Assembly (NCBI GenBank): GCA_050187875.1
Contig: JBFWXB010000018.1
Coordinates: 22,033 to 86,032 of the forward strand
Reading direction: 5' to 3'
Length of the DNA stretch: 64,000 nucleotides
DNA from: JAFKKS01 sp050187875
Lineage (GTDB): Bacteria; Pseudomonadota; Alphaproteobacteria; Rhizobiales; Xanthobacteraceae
The position numbers and the translations under genes are program-made. This document shows positions 1 through 8,351 of the stretch, in pieces. The notes beneath the pieces were generated by a model. The model ran no database searches and had not been told where the DNA came from. It saw nothing but the letters and a program-made list of their open reading frames with translations. Numbering within the stretch: the stretch's first letter is position 1; the number at the start of each line of letters is the position of its first letter.

Positions 1-241
1 CGTTATTGGCGGCCTGCAGCGTCTGAATGCCGTTCGACATCGAGTCGAGAATGCCCGAGAGGTCGGAGGCACGAGCCGACAGCGAAGAGGAGGTGAAGAA
101 GCTGGTCGGGTTGTCGAGCGCGGAGTTGACCTTCTTGCCGGTGGCGAGACGATTTTGCGTCGTGCTCAGCAGCGAGGCGGTGTTCTGCAGCGCGAGGAGG
201 TTCTGCCGAACGCCGGCAGAGAGGGTGATACCGGAAGCCAT
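1..241 (-). CDS. fliC: Flagellin, N-terminal part (cut by window edge)
   Basis: Subunit of the flagellar filament, exported by the flagellar type III system. The first 80 residues are visible, beginning MASGITLSAGVRQNLLALQN, followed by the conserved D0/D1 helix with TQNRLATGKKVNSALDNP, the hallmark of bacterial flagellin N-termini. The ATG at 241 is preceded by an AAAGG ribosome-binding site. A near-consensus CtrA box lies about 110 bases upstream. The C-terminal part lies beyond the left edge, so whether it is a full-length flagellin and which filament class it belongs to cannot be judged. Confidence 0.93.
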   Translation of the reverse strand, partial: MASGITLSAGVRQNLLALQNTASLLSTTQNRLATGKKVNSALDNPTSFFTSSSLSARASDLSGILDSMSNGIQTLQAANN

Positions 242-349
242 TTGAAGAAACCTTTCTGGTCGAATGCCATACTGGCGGACGGGTCGATCATTCAGATCGC
301 CGGACCGGAAAGTCTCATAGGGCTCTGTATTCGGCGTAAAAAAACATGG

Positions 350-364
350 TTAACGCGCTCTAAA
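350..364 (-). promoter_or_regulatory. CtrA-like box upstream of flagellin
   Basis: Read on the minus strand this is TTTA-N7-TTAA, one mismatch from the CtrA consensus TTAA-N7-TTAA, about 110 bases before the flagellin start. Binding is inferred from the motif only. Confidence 0.4.
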
Positions 365-409
365 CGTGGCCGCGTTCGGCTTAAGGTTGCGCAGCGCCTT
401 AAGCAGCAA

Positions 410-763
410 TCACGTGCTCACGTCGGTATGAGCTTCGTCGTCGTCGGGACGGTGCGGCGCTTCCGGCTTCTGCTCGTTGGCGCGCACGCGCTGCATATTG
501 CTGTCGCTGGCGCGCCGCGCGAGACGCGTCGAGCGCAACTCCATCATGTCCATCAGGACCTGGCGCGCGGCGTCGCTGAGCATGTAGCGCGTTGCACCTT
601 GCTGCGTGGATTCATTATGCGTGTCAGTGGCAGGGGGCGGCGGCGCGACAGCTTCGGCGGGCGCGAGCGGCGTCACGGCGCTCAGTCCTCGGCCATTGCT
701 CTGCAGCGATCCTGCCGCGCGGGAGGGGCTGACCCTCACACGTCCTGCGGTATCGGTTTCCAC
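410..763 (-). CDS. Small unknown protein in the flagellar cluster
   Basis: A 117-residue protein that I do not recognise. It starts at GTG 763, chosen because a perfect AGGAGG lies six bases before it; no in-frame ATG gives a better start. The N-terminal half is rich in Ala, Pro and Ser and probably disordered. The centre (about 60-85) is a predicted helix with ARQVLMDMMELRSTRLARR, and the tail is acidic/basic mixed. No signal peptide or membrane segment is seen. It lies between flgN and flagellin on the same strand, with a CtrA-like box just upstream, so a flagellar or motility-linked role is a reasonable guess. Confidence 0.6.
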   Translation of the reverse strand: METDTAGRVRVSPSRAAGSLQSNGRGLSAVTPLAPAEAVAPPPPATDTHNESTQQGATRYMLSDAARQVLMDMMELRSTRLARRASDSNMQRVRANEQKPEAPHRPDDDEAHTDVST

Positions 764-827
764 GTCGGCCTCCTGCGTTGACAGCCAGGCACCCGTACAC
801 CGTGGACAGGAATTTAAATGTCGTTCG

Positions 828-842
828 TTAACGAGACATTAG
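828..842 (-). promoter_or_regulatory. CtrA-like box upstream of the 410-763 gene
   Basis: TTAA-N7-TTAG on the plus strand, one mismatch from the CtrA consensus. It lies 65 bases before the GTG start of the minus-strand gene at 410-763 and downstream of flgN. Function is inferred from the motif and its flagellar context. Confidence 0.4.
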
Positions 843-920
843 GACTTTGCGTCAAGCGGCTCGGTTCGGAATCGTTTGAAATCGAGTGGTCGCGCTTACT
901 TTGATTTCCACCGTTAGGGA

Positions 921-1415
921 CTAAAGCGTGCGACTGACGGCAACCGGCTTCGCTGCGTGGCGTGGAGGTGCGCTGGCGCGGCCTGTGGCGCCGTAGGTTT
1001 GCGGCGCTGTCTTGCGCGCGACTTCGTTCACCGCGGTGCGCACGATCCCTTCGGACACGGCATGGGCGGTTGCGAGCACGGCGAGGTTGATCTGCAGCAG
1101 CGCGCGGAAGAGGTCGTGCCGCTGTCGCAGGAGCGAGAGCGTCTCGGGAACATTTTGCGAGAGCGTAGCGGCGTTCGCTTTCAGGCGCGCGGTATCGGCA
1201 AGATAGCGGCTCGCGAGCTCGCTCTTTTCCGTCACGAGGTCAGCCGCATCCTTTAGCTTCCCATCGCGCACCAGCGCGGTTTCCTGTTCGACGGTTTGCA
1301 GCAGCGCGTCCATCACGCGAACAAGATCATCGACAAGCCTTTGGCATTCGACTCTCGTGATCGGCGCAGCGGAAGCGGGAGGCGTGCTGCTATCGATGGG
1401 GGATAGGCGCGTCAT
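921..1415 (-). CDS. flgN: FlgN-like flagellar export chaperone
   Basis: Predicted cytoplasmic chaperone that keeps hook-associated proteins soluble and delivers them to the flagellar export gate. The 164-residue product is almost entirely helical (residues 20-130) with the spaced Leu/Val pattern and the LLQ-N-LA segment typical of FlgN; the C-terminus is basic and disordered. FlgN proteins diverge strongly, so assignment rests on size, helicity and place. Its ATG overlaps the stop of the flgJ-type gene by four bases, so the two are translationally coupled, downstream of flgI. Confidence 0.7.
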   Translation of the reverse strand: MTRLSPIDSSTPPASAAPITRVECQRLVDDLVRVMDALLQTVEQETALVRDGKLKDAADLVTEKSELASRYLADTARLKANAATLSQNVPETLSLLRQRHDLFRALLQINLAVLATAHAVSEGIVRTAVNEVARKTAPQTYGATGRASAPPRHAAKPVAVSRTL

Positions 1416-1753
1416 TTCGCGGCGATCTCTTGTTGGCCGAGAAGCGAGCGGTAGACGTGATCGGCGAGGCCGATGCCGCCCGCCTTCACCATCGACTTGG
1501 CGTACTGATCGGTGAGGAAAGAACGCCAGACACCGACGCCCGTCCCGCCGCCGAATGGGCCATCACCTTCGATGCCGGTGTACATTTGCTGGAACATGGT
1601 GTTGAGGAAGACAGCTTCGAAATCTTCCGCCTTCGCGCGCGCCCGCGCTTGCAGCGACTGCGCTCCCGCCGGGGCAGGGGACGGAGACGGTGTCGACGTC
1701 GCGCGAAACAGCGCCTGATCGGCGCTCGACAGCGCGTTCAAGCCGGCGGCCAT
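1412..1753 (-). CDS. flgJ: Rod-binding protein (FlgJ N-domain type)
   Basis: Predicted rod cap or rod-assembly scaffold in the periplasm. The 113-residue product matches only the N-terminal domain of enterobacterial FlgJ: a disordered Ala/Pro-rich start, then AKAEDFEAVFLNTMFQQMY and GVWRSFLTDQYAKSMVKAGG. It has no muramidase domain, which is usual in alphaproteobacteria, where a separate enzyme cuts the wall. The ATG at 1753 shares a base with the flgI stop codon; a GTG three bases earlier is the alternative start. It is coupled to flgI upstream and flgN downstream. Confidence 0.88.
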   Translation of the reverse strand: MAAGLNALSSADQALFRATSTPSPSPAPAGAQSLQARARAKAEDFEAVFLNTMFQQMYTGIEGDGPFGGGTGVGVWRSFLTDQYAKSMVKAGGIGLADHVYRSLLGQQEIAAK

Positions 1754-2868
1754 CACATCACCTCGATGTCGGCTTGGATGGCGCCGGCGGCCTTGATCGC
1801 TTGCAGGATCGCAATGAGATCGCGCGGGCCGATGCCGAGTGCGTTGAGGCCGTCGACGACCTGTTGCAGCGACACGCCTTCTTGCACCATCGCAAGCTTC
1901 TTGCCGTCCTCCTGCACGCCGATGCGCGTGCGCGGCACCACGCGTGTGCGGCCGCGCGACAAAGGCGCCGGCTGGCTCACTTGCGGCGTTTCGCTGATCG
2001 TGACGGTGAGATTGCCCTGCGCGACCGCGACCGTCGACACGCGCACGTCGCGCCCCATGACGATGATGCCGGAGCGCTCGTCGATGACGATCTTCGCCGC
2101 GAGATCGGGCTCGACCTGCAGCTGCTCGATCTCGGTCAGGAGCGCGACGACGTTGCCGGGATATTTTTTCGGGATCGTGACCTGGACCGTCGAGGGGTCG
2201 AGCGGCTCGGCGACAGCGCCGCCGATGAAATCGTTGACCGCGGCGGCGATCCGCTTCGCGGTTGTGAAGTCGGCGTTGCGCAAGGCGAGGCGCAATTGCG
2301 GCAGCCGGTTAAGTGCGAAATCGATCTCGCGCTCGATGATCGCGCCGTTGACGATGCGGCCGACGGTCGGCACGCCGCGTGTGATCTTGGCCGCTTCACC
2401 CTCGGCTTGGAAGCCGCCGATGGCGACGGAGCCCTGTCCGACGGCATAGACGTTGCCGTCGGCGCCGAGGAGCGGCGTGACGAGGAGGGTGCCGCCCTGC
2501 AAGCTCTTCGCATCGCCGAGCGCGGAGACGGTGACGTCCATGCGGGTGCCCTGCGTGCCGAAGGGCGGCAGGTTCCCGGTGACCATGACGGCGGCGACAT
2601 TGCCGGTGCGCACCTGCGCACCGCGCACATTCACGCCCAGGCGCTCGAGCATCGCCTGCAGGGACTGCTTCGTGAACGGAGCGTTATTGAGCGAGTCGCC
2701 GGTGCCGTTGAGGCCGACCACCAACCCGTAGCCAATGAGCTGGTTCTGGCGGACGCCCTCGATGCTCGCCAGGTCCTTGATGCGCGACGCGGCCTGCGCC
2801 GGCGCAGCGCCCGGCAGAAGCGCGGCAACCAGGGTGGCAGCGATGAGCGCGCGCAGCGCGGCCCGCAT
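1753..2868 (-). CDS. flgI: Flagellar P-ring protein FlgI
   Basis: Forms the P-ring, the bushing around the rod in the peptidoglycan layer. The product of 371 residues has a Sec signal peptide (about 1-26, ending near AAPAQA) followed by the classic RIKDLASIEGVRQNQLIGYG, the double-ring repeat region and a C-terminus ending LIAILQAIKAAGAIQADIEV. Start ATG 2868 was chosen over a longer upstream frame because GGGAG precedes it and it gives a clean signal peptide. First gene of flgI-flgJ-flgN, divergent from fliX across a 219-base region with a CtrA-like box. Confidence 0.97.
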   Translation of the reverse strand: MRAALRALIAATLVAALLPGAAPAQAASRIKDLASIEGVRQNQLIGYGLVVGLNGTGDSLNNAPFTKQSLQAMLERLGVNVRGAQVRTGNVAAVMVTGNLPPFGTQGTRMDVTVSALGDAKSLQGGTLLVTPLLGADGNVYAVGQGSVAIGGFQAEGEAAKITRGVPTVGRIVNGAIIEREIDFALNRLPQLRLALRNADFTTAKRIAAAVNDFIGGAVAEPLDPSTVQVTIPKKYPGNVVALLTEIEQLQVEPDLAAKIVIDERSGIIVMGRDVRVSTVAVAQGNLTVTISETPQVSQPAPLSRGRTRVVPRTRIGVQEDGKKLAMVQEGVSLQQVVDGLNALGIGPRDLIAILQAIKAAGAIQADIEVM

Positions 2869-3023
2869 GACAAAACTCCCCTTACATTCTCCCGCGCCAT
2901 CCCTTGCGAACAACGTGCCAGGATCAAGCCATTGATATTAATATGGAAATTCTGTGCGCCGTGCGCTGCTCGGCGGTTCTTGCCGGCCTGCGAGCGCGCG
3001 CGACGGCAGAATTTGCCGGGCGA

Positions 3024-3038
3024 TTCAGGTTTTATTAA
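3024..3038 (-). promoter_or_regulatory. CtrA-like box between flgI and fliX
   Basis: On the minus strand TTAA-N7-TGAA, one mismatch from the CtrA consensus, placed in the divergent flgI/fliX gap (156 bases from flgI, 50 from fliX). It could serve either gene. Motif-based inference only. Confidence 0.35.
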
Positions 3039-3087
3039 CCATGTGGGACGAGCCTCCCGGCCATCATGATCAGCTGGACGCGACTCG

Positions 3088-3522
3088 ATGAAAGTTGAGG
3101 CCAAGGCTACGGTCGGGCGCGTTGCGACAGCGAGCGCGGCGCGACGTCCGTCCGGCGGGGAGACGTTCCAAGTCGCCGCCGAGGCGGAGGCGCGACCAGC
3201 CGCTGCGACCCCGACGCTACGAGCGGTGGGCGGCATCGATGCCCTTCTCGTCCTGCAGTCCATTGAGGACCCAGCGGAACGCCGCCGCCGTTCGGTCCGG
3301 CGGGGCAGCGTCGTGCTGGACGCCCTTGACGCCCTCAAAGTCAGTCTGTTAGCCGGGGATCTCGATCCGGCAGCGCTTCGGCGGCTGAAAGCCTCCGCCT
3401 CGGGCCTGTCGGAGGGATCTGGCGAGCCGGGCCTCGACGAGGTTCTGGCAGCCATCGAGCTGCGGGCGGAGGTCGAACTCGCCAAATTCGAGCGCGACCA
3501 GGACACCCAAAAACGCCCGTAA
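3088..3522 (+). CDS. fliX: Flagellar assembly regulator FliX
   Basis: In Caulobacter FliX links completion of early flagellar structures to the activator FlbD and hence to late gene expression. This 144-residue protein has a variable, Ala-rich N-terminus and the conserved helical C-terminal half with LLVLQSIEDPAERRRRSVRR, GSVVLDALDALKVSLLAGDL and a last helix ELRAEVELAKF. Divergently placed to flgI, the usual arrangement in alphaproteobacteria. No FlbD gene is seen in this window. Confidence 0.92.
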   Translation: MKVEAKATVGRVATASAARRPSGGETFQVAAEAEARPAAATPTLRAVGGIDALLVLQSIEDPAERRRRSVRRGSVVLDALDALKVSLLAGDLDPAALRRLKASASGLSEGSGEPGLDEVLAAIELRAEVELAKFERDQDTQKRP

Positions 3523-3660
3523 GCGGTTGCCGGGTAAGGGCGGATTCGGCCCTGACCCCTACGCACAATCCCAGTTGTCGGCAGCCGGCCGGCCGATTAT
3601 AAGCCCGCGCCAGGAGCCGGACATAAGGCTTCGAGTCGAGGGAGTGGGGGATCGTTGCAT

Positions 3661-4098
3661 ATGGCGGCGCTCAAGCAAAAAAGCATTCGTGTGACGATGA
3701 GGAAGTACCAGCCTACGGACAAAGAGCCGTTCATGAATAAAAAGCAGCAAGACTATTTTCGGAAAAAGCTGCTGGCCTGGCGTGAGGAAATCTTGAAGGA
3801 GGCGCGCGAGACTTTGCAGCATCTTCAAGACGAAAACCAAAATCATCCGGATTTAGCCGATCGCGCGTCGTCGGAGACCGACCGTTCGATCGAACTGCGT
3901 GCGCGCGATCGCCAGCGCAAGCTGGTGGCGAAGATCGACGCGGCGCTCACCCGGATCGATGACGGCACGTACGGCTACTGCGAAGAAACCGGAGAGCCGA
4001 TCTCGCTGCGCCGGCTCGACGCCCGACCGATCGCAACGCTTTCGTTGGAAGCGCAAGAGCGGCACGAACGCCGCGAGCGCGTCTACCGCGACAGCTGA
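3661..4098 (+). CDS. dksA: RNA polymerase-binding protein DksA
   Basis: DksA enters the RNA polymerase secondary channel and, with ppGpp, resets promoter activity in starvation. The 145-residue protein has the coiled-coil arm (about 30-85, LLAWREEILKEARETLQHL, with the tip DLADRASSETDRS) and the C-terminal zinc-finger fold GTYGYCEETGEPI...RLDARPIATLSLEAQE. Only one of the four usual cysteines is kept, as in many alphaproteobacterial DksA proteins, so zinc binding is doubtful. Start ATG 3661 follows GGAGTGGGGG; a TTG two codons earlier is possible. Confidence 0.95.
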   Translation: MAALKQKSIRVTMRKYQPTDKEPFMNKKQQDYFRKKLLAWREEILKEARETLQHLQDENQNHPDLADRASSETDRSIELRARDRQRKLVAKIDAALTRIDDGTYGYCEETGEPISLRRLDARPIATLSLEAQERHERRERVYRDS

Positions 4099-4128
4099 CG
4101 CGGGTGCCACAGAGGCGCTCATGCCCGC

Positions 4129-4803
4129 TCAGGGCGTGAGCGCGAACGCCAAGTCGTAGAGCGCCACATCCGCAACCGGCGCCTGTGGCCACGCGGTCGC
4201 GAGCTTGCGCTCGACGTCGGCGAGCCGCGCCTCGAGCTCTTTGCGGCTCGCACTTTCAAGCAGAAGCACACCATCGAACAGCGCATCGGGGGTCGTGCGC
4301 AGCGTCGCTTCCTTCGTCGGCATGCCGGCGAGCGCGCGATCGCGCACGGCAATGTGCGTGCCGATGAATCCCGGCGCGGATGTAACCTCCGCGGTAAACC
4401 GCTTGAGCGCGGCGGCATCGACCGTGTCCCACGCCGAGGAAAGGTCGAGCCGTAGCGTTGCCAGCGCTCCGCCGATACCGACGCCGGACGTCGCCAGCGT
4501 CTTGCACGCGCCGCGGATCATGTTGCGGAAATTCGGCATCACGCGCTGCGTCCATTCGGTCGGATCATTGAGCCGCGCGAGATAAGCTCCGCTTTGCAGC
4601 ACCGCCAACGTTTGCGTCTCATAGAATGCACAATAGCGATGCTGTGCGCGTTCGGGCGCGGCGTAGCGGCGTCCGCGCAGAAAGCCGGGCACGCCGACAC
4701 GTTCCGGCACGTGCTGGTGCGTGTACCAGAGATTGAAATCGTCTTCGGCCGACGGCACGACGTCGGTCCAGACCGCAAGCAAGCCTTCGCCCATCAACGG
4801 CAT
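4129..4803 (-). CDS. Unknown protein, possible dimeric alpha/beta barrel (EthD-like)
   Basis: A 224-residue soluble protein without signal peptide or membrane segments. It appears to hold two similar halves: residues 8-100 (LLAVWTDVVPSAEDDFNLWY, HVPERVGVPGFLRGRRY) and 110-215 (ATLRLDLS...VTSAPGFIGTHIAV). The first half, with a W-x-H-x-x-E-R-x-x-x-PGF pattern, resembles ferredoxin-like dimeric barrel proteins such as EthD and NIPSNAP. Substrate unknown. It sits convergent to dksA and upstream (same strand) of nothing obviously related; the flagellar flgH cluster ends just to its right. Confidence 0.75.
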   Translation of the reverse strand: MPLMGEGLLAVWTDVVPSAEDDFNLWYTHQHVPERVGVPGFLRGRRYAAPERAQHRYCAFYETQTLAVLQSGAYLARLNDPTEWTQRVMPNFRNMIRGACKTLATSGVGIGGALATLRLDLSSAWDTVDAAALKRFTAEVTSAPGFIGTHIAVRDRALAGMPTKEATLRTTPDALFDGVLLLESASRKELEARLADVERKLATAWPQAPVADVALYDLAFALTP

Positions 4804-4859
4804 TCACAATTCTCCACACGCTGAGCGTCGCTGATCGAGCGCGATGGCGCAAGCGAACA

Positions 4860-4889
4860 CGGCCTCCGGCGGGGAGTTGCCGGAGGCCG
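4860..4889 (-). terminator. Strong hairpin after flgH
   Basis: Eleven-base-pair perfect GC-rich stem with an eight-base loop, about 100 bases past the flgH stop. No T-run follows, so it could be a factor-dependent terminator or an RNA-stabilising hairpin rather than a classic intrinsic terminator. Confidence 0.45.
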
Positions 4890-4988
4890 CGTCGAGTCAC
4901 CGGCCCGGTCCGGATCACGGGGCGGCGGGGAGCGAGAAGCGCGTCCAGGAAAGTGGGAACCGGTCTTCCGTCCGGACGCGCAGCAAAA

Positions 4989-5750
4989 TCAGAACGGCAG
5001 CAGCACGTCGAGCACCTGCTGGCCGTAGCGCGGCTGCTGGATGTCGGTAAGCTGGCCGCGGCCGCCATAGGCGATGCGCGCTTGCGCGATCTTGGTCGAG
5101 TCGATGGTGTTGTCGCTTTCGATATCCTCCGGCCGCACGATGCCGGCGACGATGAGTTCGCGGATCTCGAAGTTGACGCGTACCTCCTGCTTGCCCTCGA
5201 TCACGAGATTGCCGTTTGGCAGCACCTGCGTGACGACCCCGGCGACATTGGTCGACAGTTCTTCCTTGCGGTCGATCGTTCCCTTGCCGTCGCTGGATGC
5301 GGTGGAGTCCGCGGTGAGGATGCGGCCGGGCAGGATCGCTTTCGACGGATTGCCGATCGTCTTGCTGCCGAGGAAGTCGGAGACGCCAGAGTCTTCCTTG
5401 TTGGTGCGGCTGCGCAGCGTCTCGTTCTCGTACTTCGCTTTGTCGGTGATCTTCACCTTCACGGTGAGGATGTCGCCGACCTGATGCGCGCGCTGATCCT
5501 TGAAGAAGGCGCGCGAGCCGTTGCGCCACAGCGAGTTCGGATTGTAGACCGCGGGCTGCGGCGCGGGCATCGGCATCTGCACCGGCTTGTAGCCGACCTG
5601 CGCGGTCGGATTATCGACCTTCGAGAGAGCAGGCGGCTCGCCGACGCCCTTGAGGCGGTCGATGGCGGCGCAGTTCGCGAGGAGCCCGCCGGCGAGAAGG
5701 ATCACGGCGGGCCGTGCAACGGATTTCAGATGACGCTTGGAGAGTGACAT
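4989..5750 (-). CDS. flgH: Flagellar L-ring lipoprotein FlgH
   Basis: Forms the outer-membrane L-ring of the basal body. The 253-residue precursor has a lipoprotein signal peptide with lipobox LLAN-C at residue 27, then the conserved SLWRNGSRAFFKDQRAHQVG, GDILTVKV and the C-terminal domain VLPNGNLVIEGKQEVRVN and IRELIVAGIVRPEDI. Length is normal for the family. Last gene of the minus-strand run flgF-flgG-flgA-flgH; the gap to flgA is five bases. Confidence 0.97.
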   Translation of the reverse strand: MSLSKRHLKSVARPAVILLAGGLLANCAAIDRLKGVGEPPALSKVDNPTAQVGYKPVQMPMPAPQPAVYNPNSLWRNGSRAFFKDQRAHQVGDILTVKVKITDKAKYENETLRSRTNKEDSGVSDFLGSKTIGNPSKAILPGRILTADSTASSDGKGTIDRKEELSTNVAGVVTQVLPNGNLVIEGKQEVRVNFEIRELIVAGIVRPEDIESDNTIDSTKIAQARIAYGGRGQLTDIQQPRYGQQVLDVLLPF

Positions 5751-5755
5751 AAGAG

Positions 5756-6796
5756 CTACTCAGCTTGATGAGAACCGGTTGAGTCCGCGACGGTGATCGC
5801 GGTCTCGCGAGCGGAGACGGAGAGGGCGGCGGGCGCTTCGGGCGCCGCGATGACGCGGCCAGGTCCCGCGACCGTGGTTTGGATCGTGCGTTTGGACTGC
5901 ACGTTGAGAACATTGACGACATCGCCTTCGGCGCCGGATTCGAGCGCCTTGCCGCGAATGCTCAGGACGATTCCGGGCCGCTGATAGGTGATGGTGACGG
6001 TCTCATTCTGCTTCACGACCTCCGGCTTCATGAGGTCGGCGGTGCGCAGGGCCTGCCCGACGCGCAAGGCGCGCTTCACCGCCATGCCGACCGCGGCATC
6101 CATGCGGCCGACGATTCCGTCTCCCGCTTCGGCCTTTGGACGGCGCTCGAGCACGACATCGCTTTCGCGGATCGTCTCGCCGCGACCGAGCGCGCGCAGC
6201 GGGATGACGGCGGGCACCGTCTCCGTCGCGATGCCGGTGTAGCGCAGCAGCGAGCGCCGTGCGGTCTGGCCTGGAAGCTCGAACGTGATGTCGAAGCGCC
6301 CATTCGAGGGGTCGTAATAAAGGCGCGCGACATGCAGCGTGCCAATCGCCGCCGGATCGATCTCCAAGGCGCGGATGTCGCGATCGAACGTCACGGCGAT
6401 GTCTTTGGCGTCGCCGAGCCCGGGACGCTTCGCCAAGGCCGCGGCGATTCGTTCCTCGAGCTGCTTGGTGGTGATGGTGCGGCTCGTGCGCGTGACGACG
6501 ACCTCGGTCAGCCCGCGCGTATCGATCCCGACGAGCTTGTAGGGGCGGATCGCGTCGATGATGCGCGCCGTTTCGACCGTTCCGGTGTGCCCGAGATCCG
6601 GCGAGCGGAAGATCGCGACATCGGCGACGACGCCGGGGTTTTCGACCAGATCGCGGATGCGCACCACATCGCTCGTGACCGTCGCTTCGGCTTTAAGCGC
6701 CGGAAGCGGCGTTTGCGCGATGGTCGTGATCTGCGCGGCGGCGGCGCTCGGAAAGAGGAGCGCGGCGATGAGGATGAGTTTGCGCGACATCGCCAT
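5756..6796 (-). CDS. flgA: P-ring assembly chaperone FlgA
   Basis: Periplasmic chaperone needed for FlgI to polymerise into the P-ring. The 346-residue product has a Sec signal peptide (about 1-22, ILIAALLFPSAAAA) and the SAF domain in the C-terminal half with VPAVIPLRALGRGETIRESD, VGMAVKRALRVGQALRTADL and a final beta domain. It is longer than the enterobacterial protein (about 220), as usual in alphaproteobacteria, because of an extra N-terminal domain. ATG 6796 overlaps the flgG stop by one base; a GTG three bases earlier is an alternative. Confidence 0.95.
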   Translation of the reverse strand: MAMSRKLILIAALLFPSAAAAQITTIAQTPLPALKAEATVTSDVVRIRDLVENPGVVADVAIFRSPDLGHTGTVETARIIDAIRPYKLVGIDTRGLTEVVVTRTSRTITTKQLEERIAAALAKRPGLGDAKDIAVTFDRDIRALEIDPAAIGTLHVARLYYDPSNGRFDITFELPGQTARRSLLRYTGIATETVPAVIPLRALGRGETIRESDVVLERRPKAEAGDGIVGRMDAAVGMAVKRALRVGQALRTADLMKPEVVKQNETVTITYQRPGIVLSIRGKALESGAEGDVVNVLNVQSKRTIQTTVAGPGRVIAAPEAPAALSVSARETAITVADSTGSHQAE

Positions 6797-7584
6797 CACC
6801 GGATCAGGTTCGAGGTGGACGAGAGCATCTGGTCGGCCGCGTTGATGACCTTCGCGTTCATCTCGTAGGCGCGCTGCGCGGCGATCAGATCGGAAATCTC
6901 CGTGACCGCCTCGACATTCGCCTGCTCGAGATTGCCCTGCTGCAGGTTGCCGAAGCCGTCGGCGTTGGGCAGTCCGTTCTGCGGCGTGCCGGAGGCCGTG
7001 GTTTCGAGATAGAGGTTGTCGCCGATGCCTTGCAGGCCGGCCTTGTTGATGAACATCGACAGCTCGATCTGGCCGAGGAGCGTCGAGTCGGTGTTTCCCG
7101 GCAGCATCACCGACACCTGGCCGGCGGCATTGATGGTGATCTGGCTCGCGTTCTGCGGCACCGTGAGGCCGGGCTGCACGACATAGCCTTGATTGGTGAC
7201 GATGCGGCCTTGCGCGTCGAGCTCGAACGAACCGTCGCGCGTATAGGCCGTGCGACCGTCCGGCAGCAGGATCTTGAAGAATCCCTCACCGCGGATAGCG
7301 ACGTCGAAATCCTTGCCGGTTGGCGACAGCGTGCCTTGCGTCATCACGCGCGGCGTGCCGACCGTCTTGACGCCGGAGCCGAGCTCGACGCCGGCCGGCA
7401 GGATGTTGCCCTGATCGGAGGTCTGGCTGCCGACGCGGCGGACCTGCTCGTAAAGCAAGTCCTGAAACTCGGCACGCTGGCGCTTGAAGCCGGTCGTGCG
7501 CATGTTTGCGATGTTGTTGGAGATGACCTGGACGTTGACTTCCTGGGCCATCATGCCGGTCGCGGCGGTGTGGAGCGCGCGCAT
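6796..7584 (-). CDS. flgG: Distal rod protein FlgG
   Basis: Builds the distal rod of the flagellar axle. The product of 262 residues carries the rod-protein N-terminal motif MRALHTAATGMMAQEVNVQV...SNNIANMRTTGFKRQRAEFQ, the central D1 domain, and the C-terminal helix ISDLIAAQRAYEMNAKVINA. ATG 7584 was chosen because it gives the standard FlgG start; an in-frame TTG lies nine bases earlier. Located between flgF and flgA, with a 20-base gap to flgF. Confidence 0.97.
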   Translation of the reverse strand: MRALHTAATGMMAQEVNVQVISNNIANMRTTGFKRQRAEFQDLLYEQVRRVGSQTSDQGNILPAGVELGSGVKTVGTPRVMTQGTLSPTGKDFDVAIRGEGFFKILLPDGRTAYTRDGSFELDAQGRIVTNQGYVVQPGLTVPQNASQITINAAGQVSVMLPGNTDSTLLGQIELSMFINKAGLQGIGDNLYLETTASGTPQNGLPNADGFGNLQQGNLEQANVEAVTEISDLIAAQRAYEMNAKVINAADQMLSSTSNLIR

Positions 7585-7604
7585 CTCTGTCAAATCCTAT
7601 GCGT

Positions 7605-8351
7605 TCACGCCGGAACTTCGGCGAGCTTCTCGATTGCGGAGCGACGCAGGTCGCTTTGGTTCTGCAGCATCTGCGAGATCGTCGTGTAGGTGCGGGTGAC
7701 GTCGATCATGCGCGTCATCTCGACGACGCTCTGCACATTCGACTTCTCGACCGCGCCTTGGATGACGCGCGGTGTCGTACTGACAGTCGGCGTGACGCCC
7801 GCCGGCGCGACGAAAGTGTTGGCGCCGTCTTTCTCGAGCCGCGCCACCTGGGCGAACTCGACGATGCGCAGCTTGCCGCGCGCGTTGGCGCCGGCGGAGA
7901 TCGAGCCGTCGCGCGCGATGGTGATGTCCTTGTCCTCGCGCTGCATCACGATCGGGCCGCTTTCGCCGAGCACACGAAAGCCGGTCGCGGTGACGAGCTC
8001 GCCAGCCGCGTTGAGCTGCAGCGCGCCGTTGCGGGTGTAGCGCTCGCCCGCCGGCGTCTGCACGGCGAGAAATCCGTTGCCGTCGATCGCGACGTCGAGC
8101 GGCGCCCCGGTCAATTCGATGCCGCCCTGGCGCATGTCGTGCCAGGTGGCGCGGTCATTGACGAAGCTGACGCGCCGATTGATGCCGTTGCCGCCTTCGT
8201 CGCGGGCGAGCGGCATGGTCGTTTCCTCGAACACCGAATTGTCGGCCTTGAAGCCGGTGGTGTTCACGTTGGCGATGTTGTTCGCGATCACGTCGAGACT
8301 TCGCCGCAGCACGGCTTGGCGTGACAGTCCGATCAGGAGGGCATTCTCCAT
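7605..8351 (-). CDS. flgF: Proximal rod protein FlgF
   Basis: Component of the proximal flagellar rod. The 248-residue product begins MENALLIGLSRQAVLRRSLD with the IANNIANVNTTGFKADNSVF signature, has the central GNGFLAVQTPAGERYTRNGA segment and ends with the helix VEMTRMIDVTRTYTTISQM. The start at 8351 is supported by AAGGGGAG upstream; the open frame reaches further but has no family similarity there. Heads the flgF-flgG-flgA-flgH run and is divergent from fliL. Confidence 0.96.
   Translation of the reverse strand: MENALLIGLSRQAVLRRSLDVIANNIANVNTTGFKADNSVFEETTMPLARDEGGNGINRRVSFVNDRATWHDMRQGGIELTGAPLDVAIDGNGFLAVQTPAGERYTRNGALQLNAAGELVTATGFRVLGESGPIVMQREDKDITIARDGSISAGANARGKLRIVEFAQVARLEKDGANTFVAPAGVTPTVSTTPRVIQGAVEKSNVQSVVEMTRMIDVTRTYTTISQMLQNQSDLRRSAIEKLAEVPA

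Noticed and set aside
1690..3069. Long open frame on the plus strand antisense to flgI
   Set aside because: Arg/Asp-rich, no family pattern, no start signal; it mirrors the GC-rich codon use of flgI, whose protein is unmistakable.
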